Numbered from the stretch's first letter, positions 23,030-34,315 are shown. The stretch is DNA of 64,000 nucleotides from Ariolimax columbianus (GCA_036924085.1 JAVGWX010000006.1:36507533-36571532); one strand, 5' to 3'. Notes: generated from the letters alone by a model not told the origin. Numbers and translations are program-made.

Positions 23030-23270
23030 AGACATGGGACATTGACAACCCTCCTCACCAGTTCAATCTTGAGCTGCCCTTCCTTTCTCAAGTGCAGGTC
23101 CAGTGACCAAAGTTCAGGATTCAGGGACCAAAGTTCATTTACGGTCTCTTCTCCAAGTGTTTCTACCTAGCTTCCTCTTCCCCTGTGGATTTCACGGCGG
23201 GGTCTGTCTGGCCACATATGATGGTGTTTTTTGAAGCAAGTGTCTTATCCAGCACCATTTCCTACATTTG
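23030..23270 (-). mobile_element. LINE-G: RT C-terminal fragment
   Basis: The plus strand shows GACAACCCTCCTC, CTTGAGCTGCC, a LINE C-terminal stretch with TCTGGCCACAT, parallel to 33000-33290. On the minus strand this gives C-G-Q-T, N-P-Q-G-K-R-like and R-R-V-V-N-like residues, the end pattern of a widespread LINE ORF. Fragmentary. Confidence 0.6.
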
Positions 23271-23835
23271 ATTTGTTACTTCACTGGTCGTTATTGGCTG
23301 TTTTCCCATAGGTCTTCGTTCCTCATCGTGTCTTCTCAGTCTATACGCATCATCCTCTGTAGACATTTATTTACGAACGACTTGAGTTCTCTGGAGTTAC
23401 GTGGAATTTATTTTGTACTGCATTATGTTATCATCTGTAGCGATATCTTTATCTTCTATGTTTATCATTTACATTTTTCCCCCAGAATGGTTTTCAACAC
23501 GGTATCACCTGTCTTTATGTGGCTAACAGTTGTTCAGTGCTATTCAGATGTCAACTTGAATGTATGTGAAGAACACTAGATGCTGTTGGATTCAGTATCA
23601 ATGGGTCCTATGCTATATTTTTGTCATACATATTTTCTGTTTTACTTCTGCCGTTAGTGCCGCATTGAGCTTAACCCTTTACAGTCCAACCTAATTTACA
23701 ACTTTTTTAAAATTATACCCTAGGCAAGAACAGTAATTCTATTTATATATTTTGTTATATAGTGAACACACACACACACACACCAAAGAAAAGGGGAATT
23801 AAAACTAAACTATTTATCTATCTGTTTATCTATTG
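23271..23835. other. No recognised gene
   Basis: T-rich DNA. A short CA run lies near 23770 and a TATCTATCTGTTTATC patch near 23815. A 103-codon plus frame has no known motif. Confidence 0.5.
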
Positions 23836-23839
23836 TCTG

Positions 23840-24261
23840 ATCCTGGTTTGCCTTTCGGCGTCAGATGTATAAGTGACATCTGGACAGCGCCTTAGTGTGC
23901 GCTTCGTAAAATGTGGAACTGACTGCCTCGGATATTCCGTCAATCCATCTTTTGCGGGGTCGGCCTTTAGCTCTGGTACCGCTGAGTTTAAGTGTTAGAG
24001 CCACCTGTTTGATGCTGCTGTGTTGTTGTCACAATATGTGGCCAAACTACTGCATTTGGTGTTTTCTAATGAAGTATAGCACAGGCTTAGTCCCTATCTA
24101 TTTCTTGATCTTATCGTTTCTAATTATGTCCTATCTTGCTACATTTAGCATTCGTCTCAGGCATTTCGTTTCTGTTGTTTCTACTTTTCTCTTATCTGTT
24201 GCTGTCAGTGTCCAAGTTTCACACTGGAAGTACAGTGTAGGTTGACAATTGTGTTGAACAG
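23840..24261 (-). mobile_element. LINE-E, C-terminal half (interrupted by LINE-B)
   Basis: Minus-strand reading: LFNTIVN, CETWTLTATDKRKV, LRRMLNVAR and GRPRKRWIDGI in order, the usual C-terminal region after the RT palm. Its N-terminal half lies at 25909-26345. The two halves rejoin in frame across the LINE-B insertion (IGSKREL then FNTIVN), with GAACAG (24256-24261) as the duplicated target. Stops are scattered. Confidence 0.85.
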
Positions 24262-25908
24262 GGCTCTCATAGCAAGAAATCGGATGTAGCAGGCCCTAAC
24301 ATCGCTGAAAGAGTGGGCGAACTCATGGCTGGTCAAAATAAACGAAGAGAAAATCACATGCACAATATTCTCGCTTTCAATCAAACCCCAAAATACCAAA
24401 TTAAGTTTAAATGGCAAATTCCTGCAGCCAAACGACAAACGGCGCATGACATGGAAAAGTCAGATCGAGAGAAACCGAATGAGAGCCAGAGAAAGAATGG
24501 CAATCATGAGGAAACTTGCTGGCACAAGCTGGGGAGCAGACGAAAGCATACTAAAGAAACTGTACACTGGAAGAGTGAGACCAGTTCTCGAGTATGCCAT
24601 TGCGGCATGGACAACAGCAGCAAAGGCGAACTTTGATAAAGTTAGCAAACTCCAAAACCAAGCCATGAGAGTTATAACAGGAGGCATGAAATCAACGCCA
24701 ATTGTAGAACTTGAAAAGATTACAAAACTGCAATCCATGACCGATAGAAGAGACTGCAGAGCCCAGCTGCAGTCAGAGAAACTCCGAAGACTGACTGACC
24801 ATCCAATGCACCAGAGACTAAACAATTTGGGAAATGGGAAACTAAAGCGGAGAAACTTTGCAGAAATAGCCAAAGCAAAGATGCACGAAGATCCCATAAA
24901 CGCACTAACAACACCAAAACCCATCACTACTGTACGAAAACCTACCTGGGGGCAGGATATATTTCCAGAGGTGGTAGAAAATATACCAGGTATTGGAAAC
25001 AAAAACTGCCAGACTGAAAAAGAAAGGAGAGATACTACCCTAAGCTTTATATCGGAAAACTACCCAAGCATGGACTGGACCCATGCATACACCGACGGTT
25101 CTGTAACAAACACTACACAGAACGGAGGGGCAGGAGCATTCCTGAACCTACCAAATGGCAGAAAAATGACACTGTCATTCGCTACTGGTAAGTACACAAG
25201 CAATTTCAGAGCGGAGGCAGAGGCACTGAGGGCGGCACTGGAAGAAATGGTAACACATAAAGAAAATGAAAGCCATATAGTCCTGCTTACAGATGCTCTG
25301 GCCGTAGTCACAGCGCTAAAAAGCCAGAAAAACACTGAGCTTAACGACTTAAGAGCAGCACTCTGCAAACTGTGCCAGCAGTCTGCACCAAAAAGGGTAG
25401 TGGTACAGTGGGTCCCATCACACTGCAACATCCAAGGCAACGAGGAGGCAGACAGACTGGCAAAAGAAGGTGCAAGACTACCACAAATAGATACTAGTAT
25501 GACGTACGAAGAGTCAAAACGGCTTATCAAAGCCAGATACATGACCAAATAGCAAACCGAACATACTGGTTTCACCAAAAACGATGCCTATTACCAGTTG
25601 AACAGAAGAGAGCAGGTCGTGGTCTTCAGACTTCGCACTGGCCACAATAGACTGAGGTACCACCTATTCAACAAATTGAAGATAGGTGGTACCGACGAAT
25701 GCCCATGCGGTACCGGTAAAATGACCGCTGAACATCTGCTGCAAAACTGCCCGACATACGAGGATCAGATAGAGCAGATGTGGCCATCACCAGTGGAACT
25801 GCAAAACAAGCTCTATGGCAGTGTCGACAGCCTCAGGATGACCGCCGCTTTTTTCGAAAAAATAAGGGTTACTGTCTGACTGCGTACGCAGAAGAAGAAG
25901 AATAAGAA
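24262..25908 (+). mobile_element. LINE-B: 5'-truncated I-like retrotransposon with RT end, RNase H and zinc motif
   Basis: The plus-strand frame is open from about 24290 to 25879 except one TAG at 25550-25552 (TGG, Trp, in the copy at 54243); another TAG lies at 24287. It starts in the RT thumb (SLKEWANSWLVKINEEK), continues VRPVLEYAIAAW, then RNase H with all four acidic residues: YTDGSV (about 25093), FRAEAEALRAAL, LLTDALAVV, and GNEEADRLAKEG. A Cys/His motif ECPCGTGKMTAEHLLQNCP follows near 25700. The 3' end has GAA repeats. GAACAG duplicates at 24256-24261 and 25909-25914. RNase H downstream of RT is typical of I-group LINEs. Dead, but only just. Confidence 0.93.
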
Positions 25909-26345
25909 GAACAGTTCTCTTTTTGAGCCAATCTTTACGTGCTTGTTCTTCAGTATTGTTGACATCTGGTCAATGATTAAGTTTGTTTTGGTGTGTCTGT
26001 GATTGATGTCTTCTTGCATTTTTACATTAGATGACACAGTGCTTCCTAAATATTTGAAATCCTTCACTGGTGTGAGTTGTTTCTGTTCTATGTAGATCTT
26101 AGCGCTTGTTTCTGTTCTATGTAGATCTTAGCGCTTGTTTCTGTTCTATGTAGATCTTAGCGCTTGTTTCTGTTCTATGTAGATCTTAGCGCTTGTTTCT
26201 GTTCTTGCTATTGTCATTGTTTCAGTTTTACTCACGTTGATTTTCATGTTGTGTCCTTCTGCAGTCAAGTTAAGGGTGTTTAAGCGTTGTTGCAGCTGTT
26301 ATTCGGTGTTTCCAATGAGTGCTTGATCGTCTGCGAACTAATTGA
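25909..26345 (-). mobile_element. LINE-E, RT palm half (interrupted by LINE-B)
   Basis: Minus strand from 26340: FADDQALIGNTE, GHNMKINVSKTETMTIA, then TPVKDFKYLGSTVSSNVKMQ, INHRHTKTNLIIDQMS and KIGSKREL. FADD is RT motif C and the K-T-E-x-M is motif D. A 29-bp tandem expansion (26080-26212) sits between motif D and KYLGS. Confidence 0.85.
26080..26212. repeat. 29-bp tandem repeat, about 4.5 copies, inside LINE-E
   Basis: Unit TTTCTGTTCTATGTAGATCT plus TAGCGCTTG. It encodes an amplified I-Y-I-E-Q-K stretch of the LINE-E ORF on the minus strand; 29 is not a multiple of 3, so the frame breaks. Confidence 0.88.
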
Positions 26346-26635
26346 ACAAAAATTAACATTTTTAAATTTAAAGACAAATGAGTTATAAATAATCCGTTAT
26401 CTATCAAATCTAGCTAAATAATGAAATTATGTTGCTTAGCGACAATAAACTGCATGGTGTTTAATGGGCGACGTAAGGCAAACCGGATTGTCAATTATGA
26501 TACTCTGGTGGGCTGTAATCGAAAATGTCATACATTTTGAATACCTGGACTCTACGTTATCCAACGACGGAGATTGCTTAAAAGAAATTTGAAAACGTTT
26601 CGCCATGGCGATGCAGAAGCTAAATTTAACTTAAC

Positions 26636-27815
26636 TAGACTCAAATTAAAGACAAAGGGGAGTCAATGGATGTTATTTATCTTGATTTTGCTAAGACCTT
26701 TGATAGAGTACCTCATCAAAGATTATTTAAAAAGTTAAAATCACATGAAATAGGTGGCTAAGTTGCCAAATGGTTTGACAATTAGTTAACCGGGAGAAGA
26801 TAGAGAGTGGGCATAAATAAGGAGTACTCTGAGTGGTGTGAATTAAAGAGGGGAGTGCCACAGGGCTCCGTTTTTGGACCTCTATTGTTCTTGATAAGAA
26901 GTATATAAACGATTTGGACAGTGACATCGGATCCACGATTGCAAAATTCGCTGATGACACAAAACGATGCAGTAGTGTCTTATCTAAAGCAAGATGAAGT
27001 GAATATATTGAAGTCAAATATAGATCAAATTAGAGAATGGTCTGCGAGCTGGCAAATGGGTTTAATGTAGACAAAAGGAAAAGGCATCCACATGGTTAGA
27101 TCAAATATGAAATATAATTACAGAATGAGCAAAACAAATATTTGAATTATAGAAAAGGAAAGAGAACTAAGGGATTATAATAAATCATACAAGTAAAGTG
27201 AGTGAGCAAGTCCAAGTATCAGTTAAAAAAGCAAATGCAATGTTAGGTATGATACAAAGACATATTAAATATCGGAGCAAGGATGTGATAGTCGAACTGT
27301 ATAAAGCTTTAGTTAGACCTAGATTGGAGTACTGTGTACAGGTGTGGAGTCGTTATTGTAGATGGGATATAAACATGCTGGAAAAAACACAAATAAGAGT
27401 TACAAAGCTGATAGTGGGATTACAGTTATGAGGAACGAAGAACAGGCCTACCGTGTCAAGAAAAGATAGGAATTCGAGCGGACAATACAGGTGTATAAGG
27501 TAATCAAAGGGACGGATAAATTAGACTAACAAGTTGTTTTTCAAACTTCAACCACATACAAGAACAAGAGGGAATAGCTACAAATTAACTAAAGTTAGGT
27601 CCAGATTAGATATTAAGAAATATTTTTTTTAGTCCAAGAGTGGTGAATGCTTGGAATGCATTGCCACATGAAGTAGTGGAGACAAGGACAATTAGTGCAC
27701 TTAAGAATAGATTGGATATACATAGCTTTTAGAGCAAGGAAATGTAAAAGAAACTGGTTGTTTACAGACTCTGGAGTCTTCTAAACCAGTATAAAAACGT
27801 TTAGTTGTAGTTTAA
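26636..27815 (+). mobile_element. LINE-A: longest copy, RT palm to 3' stem-loop
   Basis: RT motifs in order: MDVIYLDFAKTFDRVPHQRL (motif A), KRGVPQGSVFGPLLFL (motif B), AKFADDTK (motif C, about 26945). Then KKANAMLGMIQRHIKYRSKD and ALVRPRLEYCVQVWSR, and a degenerate WNALPHE-like end. A 3' stem-loop lies at 27753-27790. Multiple frameshifts and stops. Motif spacing and FADDTK with the later F-N-x-D-K region suggest CR1/L2 or Rex1. The region 26346-26635 just upstream shows nothing. Confidence 0.87.
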
Positions 27816-27849
27816 ACAACATGTACAATATATCGCAAATTACTAACAA

Positions 27850-28430
27850 TTAAATAAAACTGAAGAACCTGAGAACATGCATTTTCCATGTGATAATGTA
27901 CCGGTGTGAGACATGGACTATGACTAAAGCAGCAAAGAAGAAAATTGGAGCGTTCAGAAAAAAAATGTTACAGAAAAATTCTTAAAATTCCTTGGATAAA
28001 GAAAGTGACAAATAAAACTATTCTAGAAGACCTGAATGTTGAAAAAAAAACTGGCTCATAAACAATGTTCTGTTTCGGAAATTTGAATTTTTTTCGGCCA
28101 CGTCAAACGTCATGACGGACTGGAAAGAACTGTCATGAAGAGCATGGTACTTGGAAGGCAACGCATGCGTCGACCAGGGCGAAGGTGGATACAAGATATC
28201 AAGGATACTCTAAACATGAAAATGGAACTGGTGGGAAGATTGACTGCAGACCGAGATTCATATCGGCTGGCTGTGATGAGAGCGATGTTCTACAGGTGGG
28301 AAGATTGACTGCAGACCGAGATTCATATCGGCTGGCTGTGATGAGAGCGATGTTCTACAGGTGGGAAGATTGACTGCAGACCGAGATTCATATCGGCTGG
28401 CTGTGATGAGAGTGACGTTCTACAAAGGAC
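27850..28430 (+). mobile_element. LINE-H: RT C-terminal fragment
   Basis: Reads YRCETWTMTKAAKKKIGAF, CYRKILKIPWIKKVTNKTI, a frameshifted H-V-K-R-H-like and G-R-R-W-I-Q-D-I-K-D region, ending VGRLTADRDSYRLAVMRAMF. Typical C-terminus of an endonuclease-RT LINE with the G-R-x-x-x-D-R-D-x-x-R-x-A-V end. The last exon-like 65 bp is amplified three times (28231-28425). Confidence 0.78.
28231..28425. repeat. 65-bp tandem repeat, 3 copies, from LINE-H C-terminus
   Basis: Copies begin at 28231, 28296 and 28361, nearly identical. The unit is the last 65 bp of the LINE-H coding frame, starting GTGGGAAGATTGACTGCAGA. Confidence 0.92.
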
Positions 28431-28439
28431 ACGCTACAT

Positions 28440-28790
28440 GATGACGATGAACGGGTTAGGCTACCTTTCTTGGGACAAGTTTGTTGCGGCAGTATTTGGT
28501 AAACCCGTGTTGTTGAAGGATTTCTCTTACGTCATCTATACAACCTTCCTCGAGCTTTGTAGCCGCTTTATTTTCTTGTCTAGTAAGGGTACAGAGGCAG
28601 TGGATCAGGTTGCATTCTCATGTAATGATCAAAATGTTGTACTTTATGCTTTGAAATGCATTCAAAACTATTCCATGTGTTGTGTTATTTTCCTTTCCCG
28701 TGCCTTGGATGATGAATGACCACGTTTGACATTGGTAGCTCCAAGGCTATACAGAATATTGTTTTCAGTATATGCTCTGTTGTGAATCCG
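28440..28790 (-). mobile_element. LINE-F: C-terminal fragment
   Basis: Minus-strand translation includes H-E-N-A-type M-R-M-Q-like stretch, then a DDVREILQQHGF-like run and frameshifts. Flank TTTGACATTGGTAGC matches the TTTGACACTGGTAGC mark of LINE-F at 6340. The 93-codon plus-strand frame here is antisense to it. Confidence 0.5.
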
Positions 28791-28819
28791 ATTTTTTGTT
28801 TTTTATTTAAGCTGAAGAG

Positions 28820-28900
28820 GTGACTTAACTGTACTTAACGTCATTATACTGGTATAGAAGACTCTGCATTGTCTGTATCCAACCAGTTTGTGTCTTGTCT
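28820..28900 (-). mobile_element. LINE-A: 3'-terminal stem-loop fragment
   Basis: Reverse complement carries ACTGGTT, AGACAATGCAGAGTCT and ACCAGTATAATGACGTTAAG, the end of LINE-A. Only about 80 bp remains, an extreme 5' truncation. Confidence 0.7.
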
Positions 28901-29042
28901 TTCCTGTAACCGCAAAAGGTCGAAATGACATCCCTCAACGAGGGAGTGATGTGACTTGGGTGTCTTGATACCGAGTAGGGTCCAGCTTCTCTCGGGTGAT
29001 GTGTTTTAGTCCATTATTATCCCGTGTGTACATTTAACAGCC

Positions 29043-30416
29043 GGACTTATGGACAAAATCAATGGTTATACCGTTACATAAGTCTGAAAACCTAAAGCTG
29101 TGCCAAAATTACAGAACAATAAGCCTCATCAGCCACCCTAGCAAGGTCATGCTTAGATTAATCCTTGACCGATTGAAACCCCAAGCAGAGAACATCATTG
29201 CCGAGGTGCAAGCAGGGCTCAGACAGGGAAGAAGCACTACAGAACAGATATTTAATTTAAGGCTACTAAGCGAGAAATATCTAGAATAGCAGCAAAAACC
29301 GTATCATGTGTTTGTTGATTTTAAGAAGGCGGTTGATAGGGTATGGCATAAAGCGCTATGGGCAAACATGAGGATGTACAAAATCAACGGAAATATTATA
29401 ATGGTCCTTGAACACCTGTATGACAAGGCGTCCTTGTGAATGGGAGGCGAGGGGGACTGGTTTCGCACATCAGTTAGAGTGAGACAGGGGTGTACATTCT
29501 ATCCAACTCTTTTCAATATATTCCTTGAGAGAATTATGAGTGAGGCACTTGGAGGTCACGTTGGTACTGTCAAGATAGAGGGTCGAAGGATTACCAACCT
29601 TCGTTTTGCAGATGATATCGACGGGTTGGCGGGTTCAGAAGCAGAGCTCCAGGAATGGGTCAGAAGGCTCGATGAAACAGCTCTTGACTATGGTATGGAG
29701 ATAAACGCTGGAAAAACCAAATTAATGGCCAGCAACACCGACGGCTTCAACAGCAGGATAAATGCTAACGGTCAGGAACTCGAAGAGGTTGACTGTTTTA
29801 AATATCTAGGGTCGATTGTCAGTGATGAGGGATCAAAATGTGAAGTGTTGGCCAGAATAGCACAGACAATAGCGGTGCTTGCACGGCTTAACAAAATCTG
29901 GCAAGATAAACGGTTAGCACTATGCACGAAAATCAGATTAATGCGTACACTGGTCCTGTCAATATTCATCTATGCTTGTGAGACATGGACAGTTACAGCT
30001 GACCTTCAGTGAAGGATACAGCCATTGGAGATGTGATGTTTCCGAAGACTTTTAAACGTCATGTACACAGGTCGAGTTACAAATAAGGAAATACGAGATA
30101 GAATTACAACAACAATAGGGCCTTTTGAAGACCTCCTGAAACTGTCAAAAGAAGGAAACTCGCTTGGTACGATCACATATCGATATCAAATGGTCTTGCA
30201 AATACGATCCTCCACGGAAATGTGCAAGTCAGACGACTAAGAGGCCGTTCCAAAAAGAGGTGGGAGGACAACATCAAAGAATGGATCAATCTCCGACCAG
30301 AAGAGTCACAAGCAACGGCCGATGACAGAGAAGGGTGGCGTGGTGTTGGGAGGATGTCTTCATGTGTGCCCCAACGACATTACCGGTTACGAGATGACCT
30401 AACCTGACCTGACTTG
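29043..30416 (+). mobile_element. LINE-C: 5'-truncated, with 13-bp TSD
   Basis: RT motifs: YRTISLISHPSKVMLRLI (motif 1-2 region), AGLRQGRSTTEQI, VFVDFKKAVDRVWH (motif A), VRVRQGCTFYPTLFNIFLE (motif B), RFADDIDGLAG (motif C, catalytic DD kept), INAGKTKLM, FKYLGSIVSDEG, ACETWTVTADLQ. Stops at 29287 (TAG), 29437 (TGA) and 30010 (TGA, from CGA in the 4006 copy), then a frameshift near 30135. 3' end has CCTAA/CCTGA repeats. ACATTTAACAGCC repeats at 29030-29042 and 30417-30429. Non-LTR, clade undecided (Jockey- or RTE-like). Confidence 0.9.
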
Positions 30417-30961
30417 ACATTTAACAGCCACACCAACACTGGCAATGTCTGCAAATATAGCAAATGACGTAAATCTTGTAAAGTTCAGCCGTGTGCACTA
30501 AACCGTGGAAATACGACACAGAGCGAACCGAAACACTATTACATATATCCATTCACCGTGCTATGATAATTGGAAGACGAAACAGAGCAGAATGAACTAA
30601 TTCAAACTAACTAATTCAAATGGGAAAACAGCAAAAATGTCTCTGTGGACACAAGTCACAAGTCTCTGTAGAGGTTTTCTAATATCTAGTTTCAATTTTT
30701 CCCTCAAGCATTTTATCTTATGTAAATATACGTGTATGTAGCAGGTATTTGAACTGTTGGGCTTGCTTAACTTTGTTAATGTTAACATACATGTTGATCT
30801 GGTGCTTTGCTAATCTTCATTGTCTCTGACTTTGATATGCTGGTCATCATATCATATCTTTAACTAACTAACTAACATATCTTTATTCATTCAAAGACTG
30901 AATCAACTGCATTCAAACGGATTTGCAGTTATCTTTTTCCTTGTATATTATGATTTAGTCG
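30417..30961. other. No gene; host-side half of a repeat split by LINE-C
   Basis: 28985-29029 plus 30430-30520 resembles 46890-46990 (CCGTNTGTACATTTA, CCAGCACTG-like, CAAATGACGTAAATC/CGACATACGTCAATC, AAAGTTCAG), so LINE-C inserted into a dispersed repeat. 30520-30961 shows nothing. Confidence 0.5.
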
Positions 30962-31548
30962 TCTACAAAGAGTATTTCATGTATTGAATGGGTTCTTCGC
31001 TTCTTATGTTGAAATTCACTTCTGGTCTACAAAGAGTGTTTCATGTATTGAATTGGGTTCTTCGCTTCTTATCTTGAAATTCACTTCTGGTCTACAAAGA
31101 GTGTTTCATGTATTGAATTGGGTTCTTCGCTTCTTATCTTGAAATTCACTTCTGGTCTACAAAGAGTGTTTCATGTATTGAATTGAGTTCTTCGCTTCTT
31201 ATGTTGAAATTCACTTCTGGTCTACAAAGAGTGTTTCATGTATTGAATTGGGTTCTTCGCTTCTTATCTTGAAATTCACTTCTGGTCTACAAAGAGTGTT
31301 TCGTGTATTGAATTGGGTTCTTCGCTTCTTATCTTGAAATTCACTTCTGGTCTACAAAGAGTGTTTCATGTTTTGAATTGGGTTCTTCGCTTCTTAAGTT
31401 GAAATTCACTTCTGGTCTACAAAGAGTATTTCATGTATTGAATTGGGTTCGTCGCTTCTTATGTTGAAATTCACTTCTGGTCTACAAAGAGTATTACATG
31501 TATTGATTTGGGTTCTTCGCTTCTTATGTTGAAATTCACTTCTGGTGT
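30962..31548. repeat. 65-bp minisatellite, 9 copies
   Basis: Unit GGTCTACAAAGAGTGTTTCA plus TGTATTGAATTGGGTTCTTC and GCTTCTTATCTTGAAATTCACTTCT. Copies differ by a few bases. Confidence 0.93.
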
Positions 31549-31678
31549 AACAATTTTGGTAGCTTATGTAGTTACTATGTTCATGTAAATGTTGGAGTGC
31601 AATGGTGAAAGCACTCGTCCTTGTAGCCCTCCTGCGTGCAATTCAAAAGGATTTGTGATTTTATAACGTTGCTTTTAT

Positions 31679-32168
31679 TATGTCTATTCATATGGTACAA
31701 TCCTCACACATTATCTAATAATTGTGCTTGTATTCAAGAGTTCTCTAATATTGTACACAGTTTATTTATATAAACTCTATCAAACGCTGCCTTTTTATTT
31801 ATATGTCTATTCATATGGTACAATCCTCACACATTATCTAATAATTGTGCTTGTATTCAAGAGTTCTCTAATATTGTACACAGTTTTTTTATATAAACTC
31901 TATCAAACGCTGCCTTTTTATTTATATGTCTATTCATATGGTACAATCCTCACACATTATCTAATAATTGTGCTTGTATTCAAGAGTTCTCTAATATTGT
32001 ACACAGTTTTTTTATATAAACTCTATCAAACGCTGCCTTTTTATTTATATGTCTATTCATATGGTACAATCCTCACACATTATCTAATAATTGTGCTTGT
32101 ATTCAAGAGTTCTCTAATATTGTACACAGTTTATTTATATAAACTCTATCAAACGCTGTCTTCTTATT
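31679..32168. repeat. 123-bp minisatellite, 4 copies
   Basis: Copies start near 31679, 31802, 31925 and 32048. Unit includes TATGTCTATTCATATGGTAC and TATAAACTCTATCAAACGCT. Since 123 is a multiple of 3, a 154-codon frame spans it; not a gene. Confidence 0.93.
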
Positions 32169-32404
32169 TACATATTTTATATTTTTAAATAATTGCAATA
32201 TACTATGCTATTCTTTTGCTCAACTGTCTAAAGATCAAGAAGACATCAACATATCCCATTCCCTCACGGAATACAAACTTTGCTTTCTTCAGCTAAGTTA
32301 AACAATTGGTCTTTTTTTAAAAGCATTTATTAAATCTGACGTGACCTGACAATTTCTCCTATTTTATCCAGCATTCTCATAACCTAAAATTGGTTTTAAG
32401 TAAG

Positions 32405-32627
32405 TTGCATTTCCTTTCCAGAACGTCGTTTCTTACAACCGCCAACCTATTTGGCTCCTAAGTGTATTGGCAAGTGTGCAGTACGGTAGGTTGCCAGTAC
32501 TTTCCGTACGTGGAGAAGTGAAAAAACCCATGTCTACCAAACTTCACACAAGCGTGATTCGAACCTGGTGCGTTGGGATTGTAAACCGGACGCTCCACCC
32601 CTAGGCCACACAGCCTCCTTCTTATAA
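32405..32627 (-). mobile_element. SINE-3: tRNA-derived SINE
   Basis: Minus strand: GTGTGGCCTAGGGGTGGAGC (A box), then CACCAGGTTCGAATCACGC (B box) about 40 bp on. The body continues to CCAAATAGGTTGGCGGTTGT. Another copy lies at 37437-37660. Pol III boxes identify it as tRNA-derived. Confidence 0.82.
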
Positions 32628-32999
32628 CCTAGAAAGTTGAAATTGTGTATATATCTTCTTCTAATACGAACTGTTCATCTATCAAAATTACACTTCTGTA
32701 GTCCCCCAAAACAAAAAGAGAACATGTCTTTGAATAAATAAAAGCGTGTACGGTAAAGTCTAGTTTTTTCTATATTTACTTTGGGTTGTTTTTTTCAAGT
32801 ATTATAACAACATTTTCCACACATGACATACTAACTATATGACTTTCTATGTTTCACATTTACTTTTATCTCCCAAATTTGTATTATTGTAGCATGTTGT
32901 TAATCGCCTGGAACTCGTGGAGATTCCTTATGACTGTTTTGGTTGTTGTTGACTTTTTGGCCTAGGTATACATACATACGCATTGCCATTTTCCGCTTC
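32628..32999. other. No gene seen
   Basis: AT-rich spacer; no element recognised. Confidence 0.5.
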
Positions 33000-33290
33000 C
33001 TGTACGGTGTGTCGTCATCATCAAAGCCCGCTGCTCTTTTCGGGGCATAAGCCATTGACAACCCTCCTCCAGCAAGTTCGTTCTTGAGCTGCCTGTTCAC
33101 TCTCCAGCTGATTTAGAAAAGACCAAAGTTAATTTTCCCAGTCTCTTTTCCATGTGTCTCTTGGTCTACCTCTCTTCCTCTTTCCCTGTAGATTACATTT
33201 TAAGGCATGTCTGGCCACATTTAATGGTAATTTCCGTAGCGTGTGTCCTTTCCAATCCCATCTCATTAGTGTACTCTGCAAGGGAAGTAA
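33000..33290 (-). mobile_element. LINE-G: RT C-terminal fragment with GAT tail
   Basis: Minus strand: I-K-C-G-Q-T, then G-K-E-E-E-R-Y-T-K-R-H-M-E-K-R-L-G-like, LLEEGCQWLMP or the shifted WRRVVNGLCPE. The 3' end has GATGATGAC. Parallel to 23030-23270. Frames broken. Confidence 0.62.
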
Positions 33291-33339
33291 TCCTAGATAA
33301 GTGTTGCTTTTGCTGGACAGGATTCAAATAACAGGGATA

Positions 33340-33490
33340 AAGCTGAAAGTGGTATTCCAGAATTAGTTATGGGGAAAGACTTGGAAAAACTGGTCTACAG
33401 TGTCTAGAACAGAGAAGAATTCGAGGTGACAATACAGGTTTATTAGATGATCAGAGGAACGGATAAATTCGACTGCAACAAGTTTATTTC
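33340..33490 (+). mobile_element. LINE-A: short C-terminal piece
   Basis: Homologous to the GFQNYSYEERL to KFFKIQPP segment of LINE-A, with frameshifts. It points toward the minus-strand LINE-A at 33590-34315, giving a tail-to-tail inverted pair. Confidence 0.75.
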
Positions 33491-33582
33491 AAAATACAAC
33501 CACCTATAATAACAAAATACAACCACCTATAATAACAAAATACAACCACCTATAATAACAAAATACAACCACCTATAATAAC
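33491..33582. repeat. 23-bp tandem repeat, 4 copies, from LINE-A
   Basis: Copies of AAAATACAACCACCTATAAT plus AAC begin at 33491, 33514, 33537 and 33560. The unit is the K-I-Q-P-P-I-I-T coding segment of LINE-A. Confidence 0.92.
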
Positions 33583-33589
33583 AGTTACA

Positions 33590-34315
33590 TTTACATCACC
33601 TTGCTCTAAAAGATATGCGCATCCAATCTATTCTTAAATGCATTAACTGTCCCTGCCTCCACTACCTCCCCTGGCAATGCATTACAAGCAGACACCACTC
33701 TCTGACTATACAAATATTTCCTAATATCTAATCTGGACCTCTCTTTAGTCAGCTTGTAGCTATGCCCTCGTGTTATTGTGGGTGGCTGTATTTTAAAAAA
33801 CTTGTTATAGTCTAATTTATCCATTCCTCGGATCATCTTATAAGCCTGTATTAAGTCACCACGAATTCTTCTCTCTTCTAGACACTTAAGGCCAGTTTTT
33901 CTGAGCCGTTCCTCATAACTGTAATTCTGGAATCCCACTATCATCTTTGTCGCTTTTTTTTGTATTCTTTCCAGCATGTTTATATCCCCTCTATGATAAG
34001 GACTCCCCACCTGTACACAATACTCCAATCTGGGTCTAACTAAAGCTTTATACACTTCCTTGCTCCTATGTTTAATATTTCTTTTTATCATACCTAACAT
34101 TGCATTTGCCTTTTTCACTGCTACCTTAACTTGCTCACTCACCTTTCCTGTATGATCTATTATAACCCCTAGATCCCTTTCCTTATCTATCTTTCTAATA
34201 TAGTTTTCGCCCATTCTGTAATTATGTTCCTTTTTGAATCTACCCATGTGGATGACTGTACATTTATCTACATTAAACTCCATTTGCCAGCTTACAGACC
34301 ATTCTTACACTTCAT
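33590..34315 (-). mobile_element. LINE-A: C-terminal copy with intact frame
   Basis: Minus-strand frame 34283-33606 (225 codons) reads MEFNVDKCTVIHMGRFKKEH through ALVRPRLEYCVQVG to LDAHIF. It lacks four residues (I-V-K-L) before YKALVRP relative to the copy at 8-697 but has no stop. The 3' UTR is cut at AAATGTAACTG and joined directly to the 23-bp repeat, so the stem-loop is lost. Confidence 0.88.

Noticed and set aside
31724..32188. 154-codon frame that looks like a repeated membrane protein
   Set aside because: Four copies of a 123-bp minisatellite; hydrophobicity follows from its AT content.
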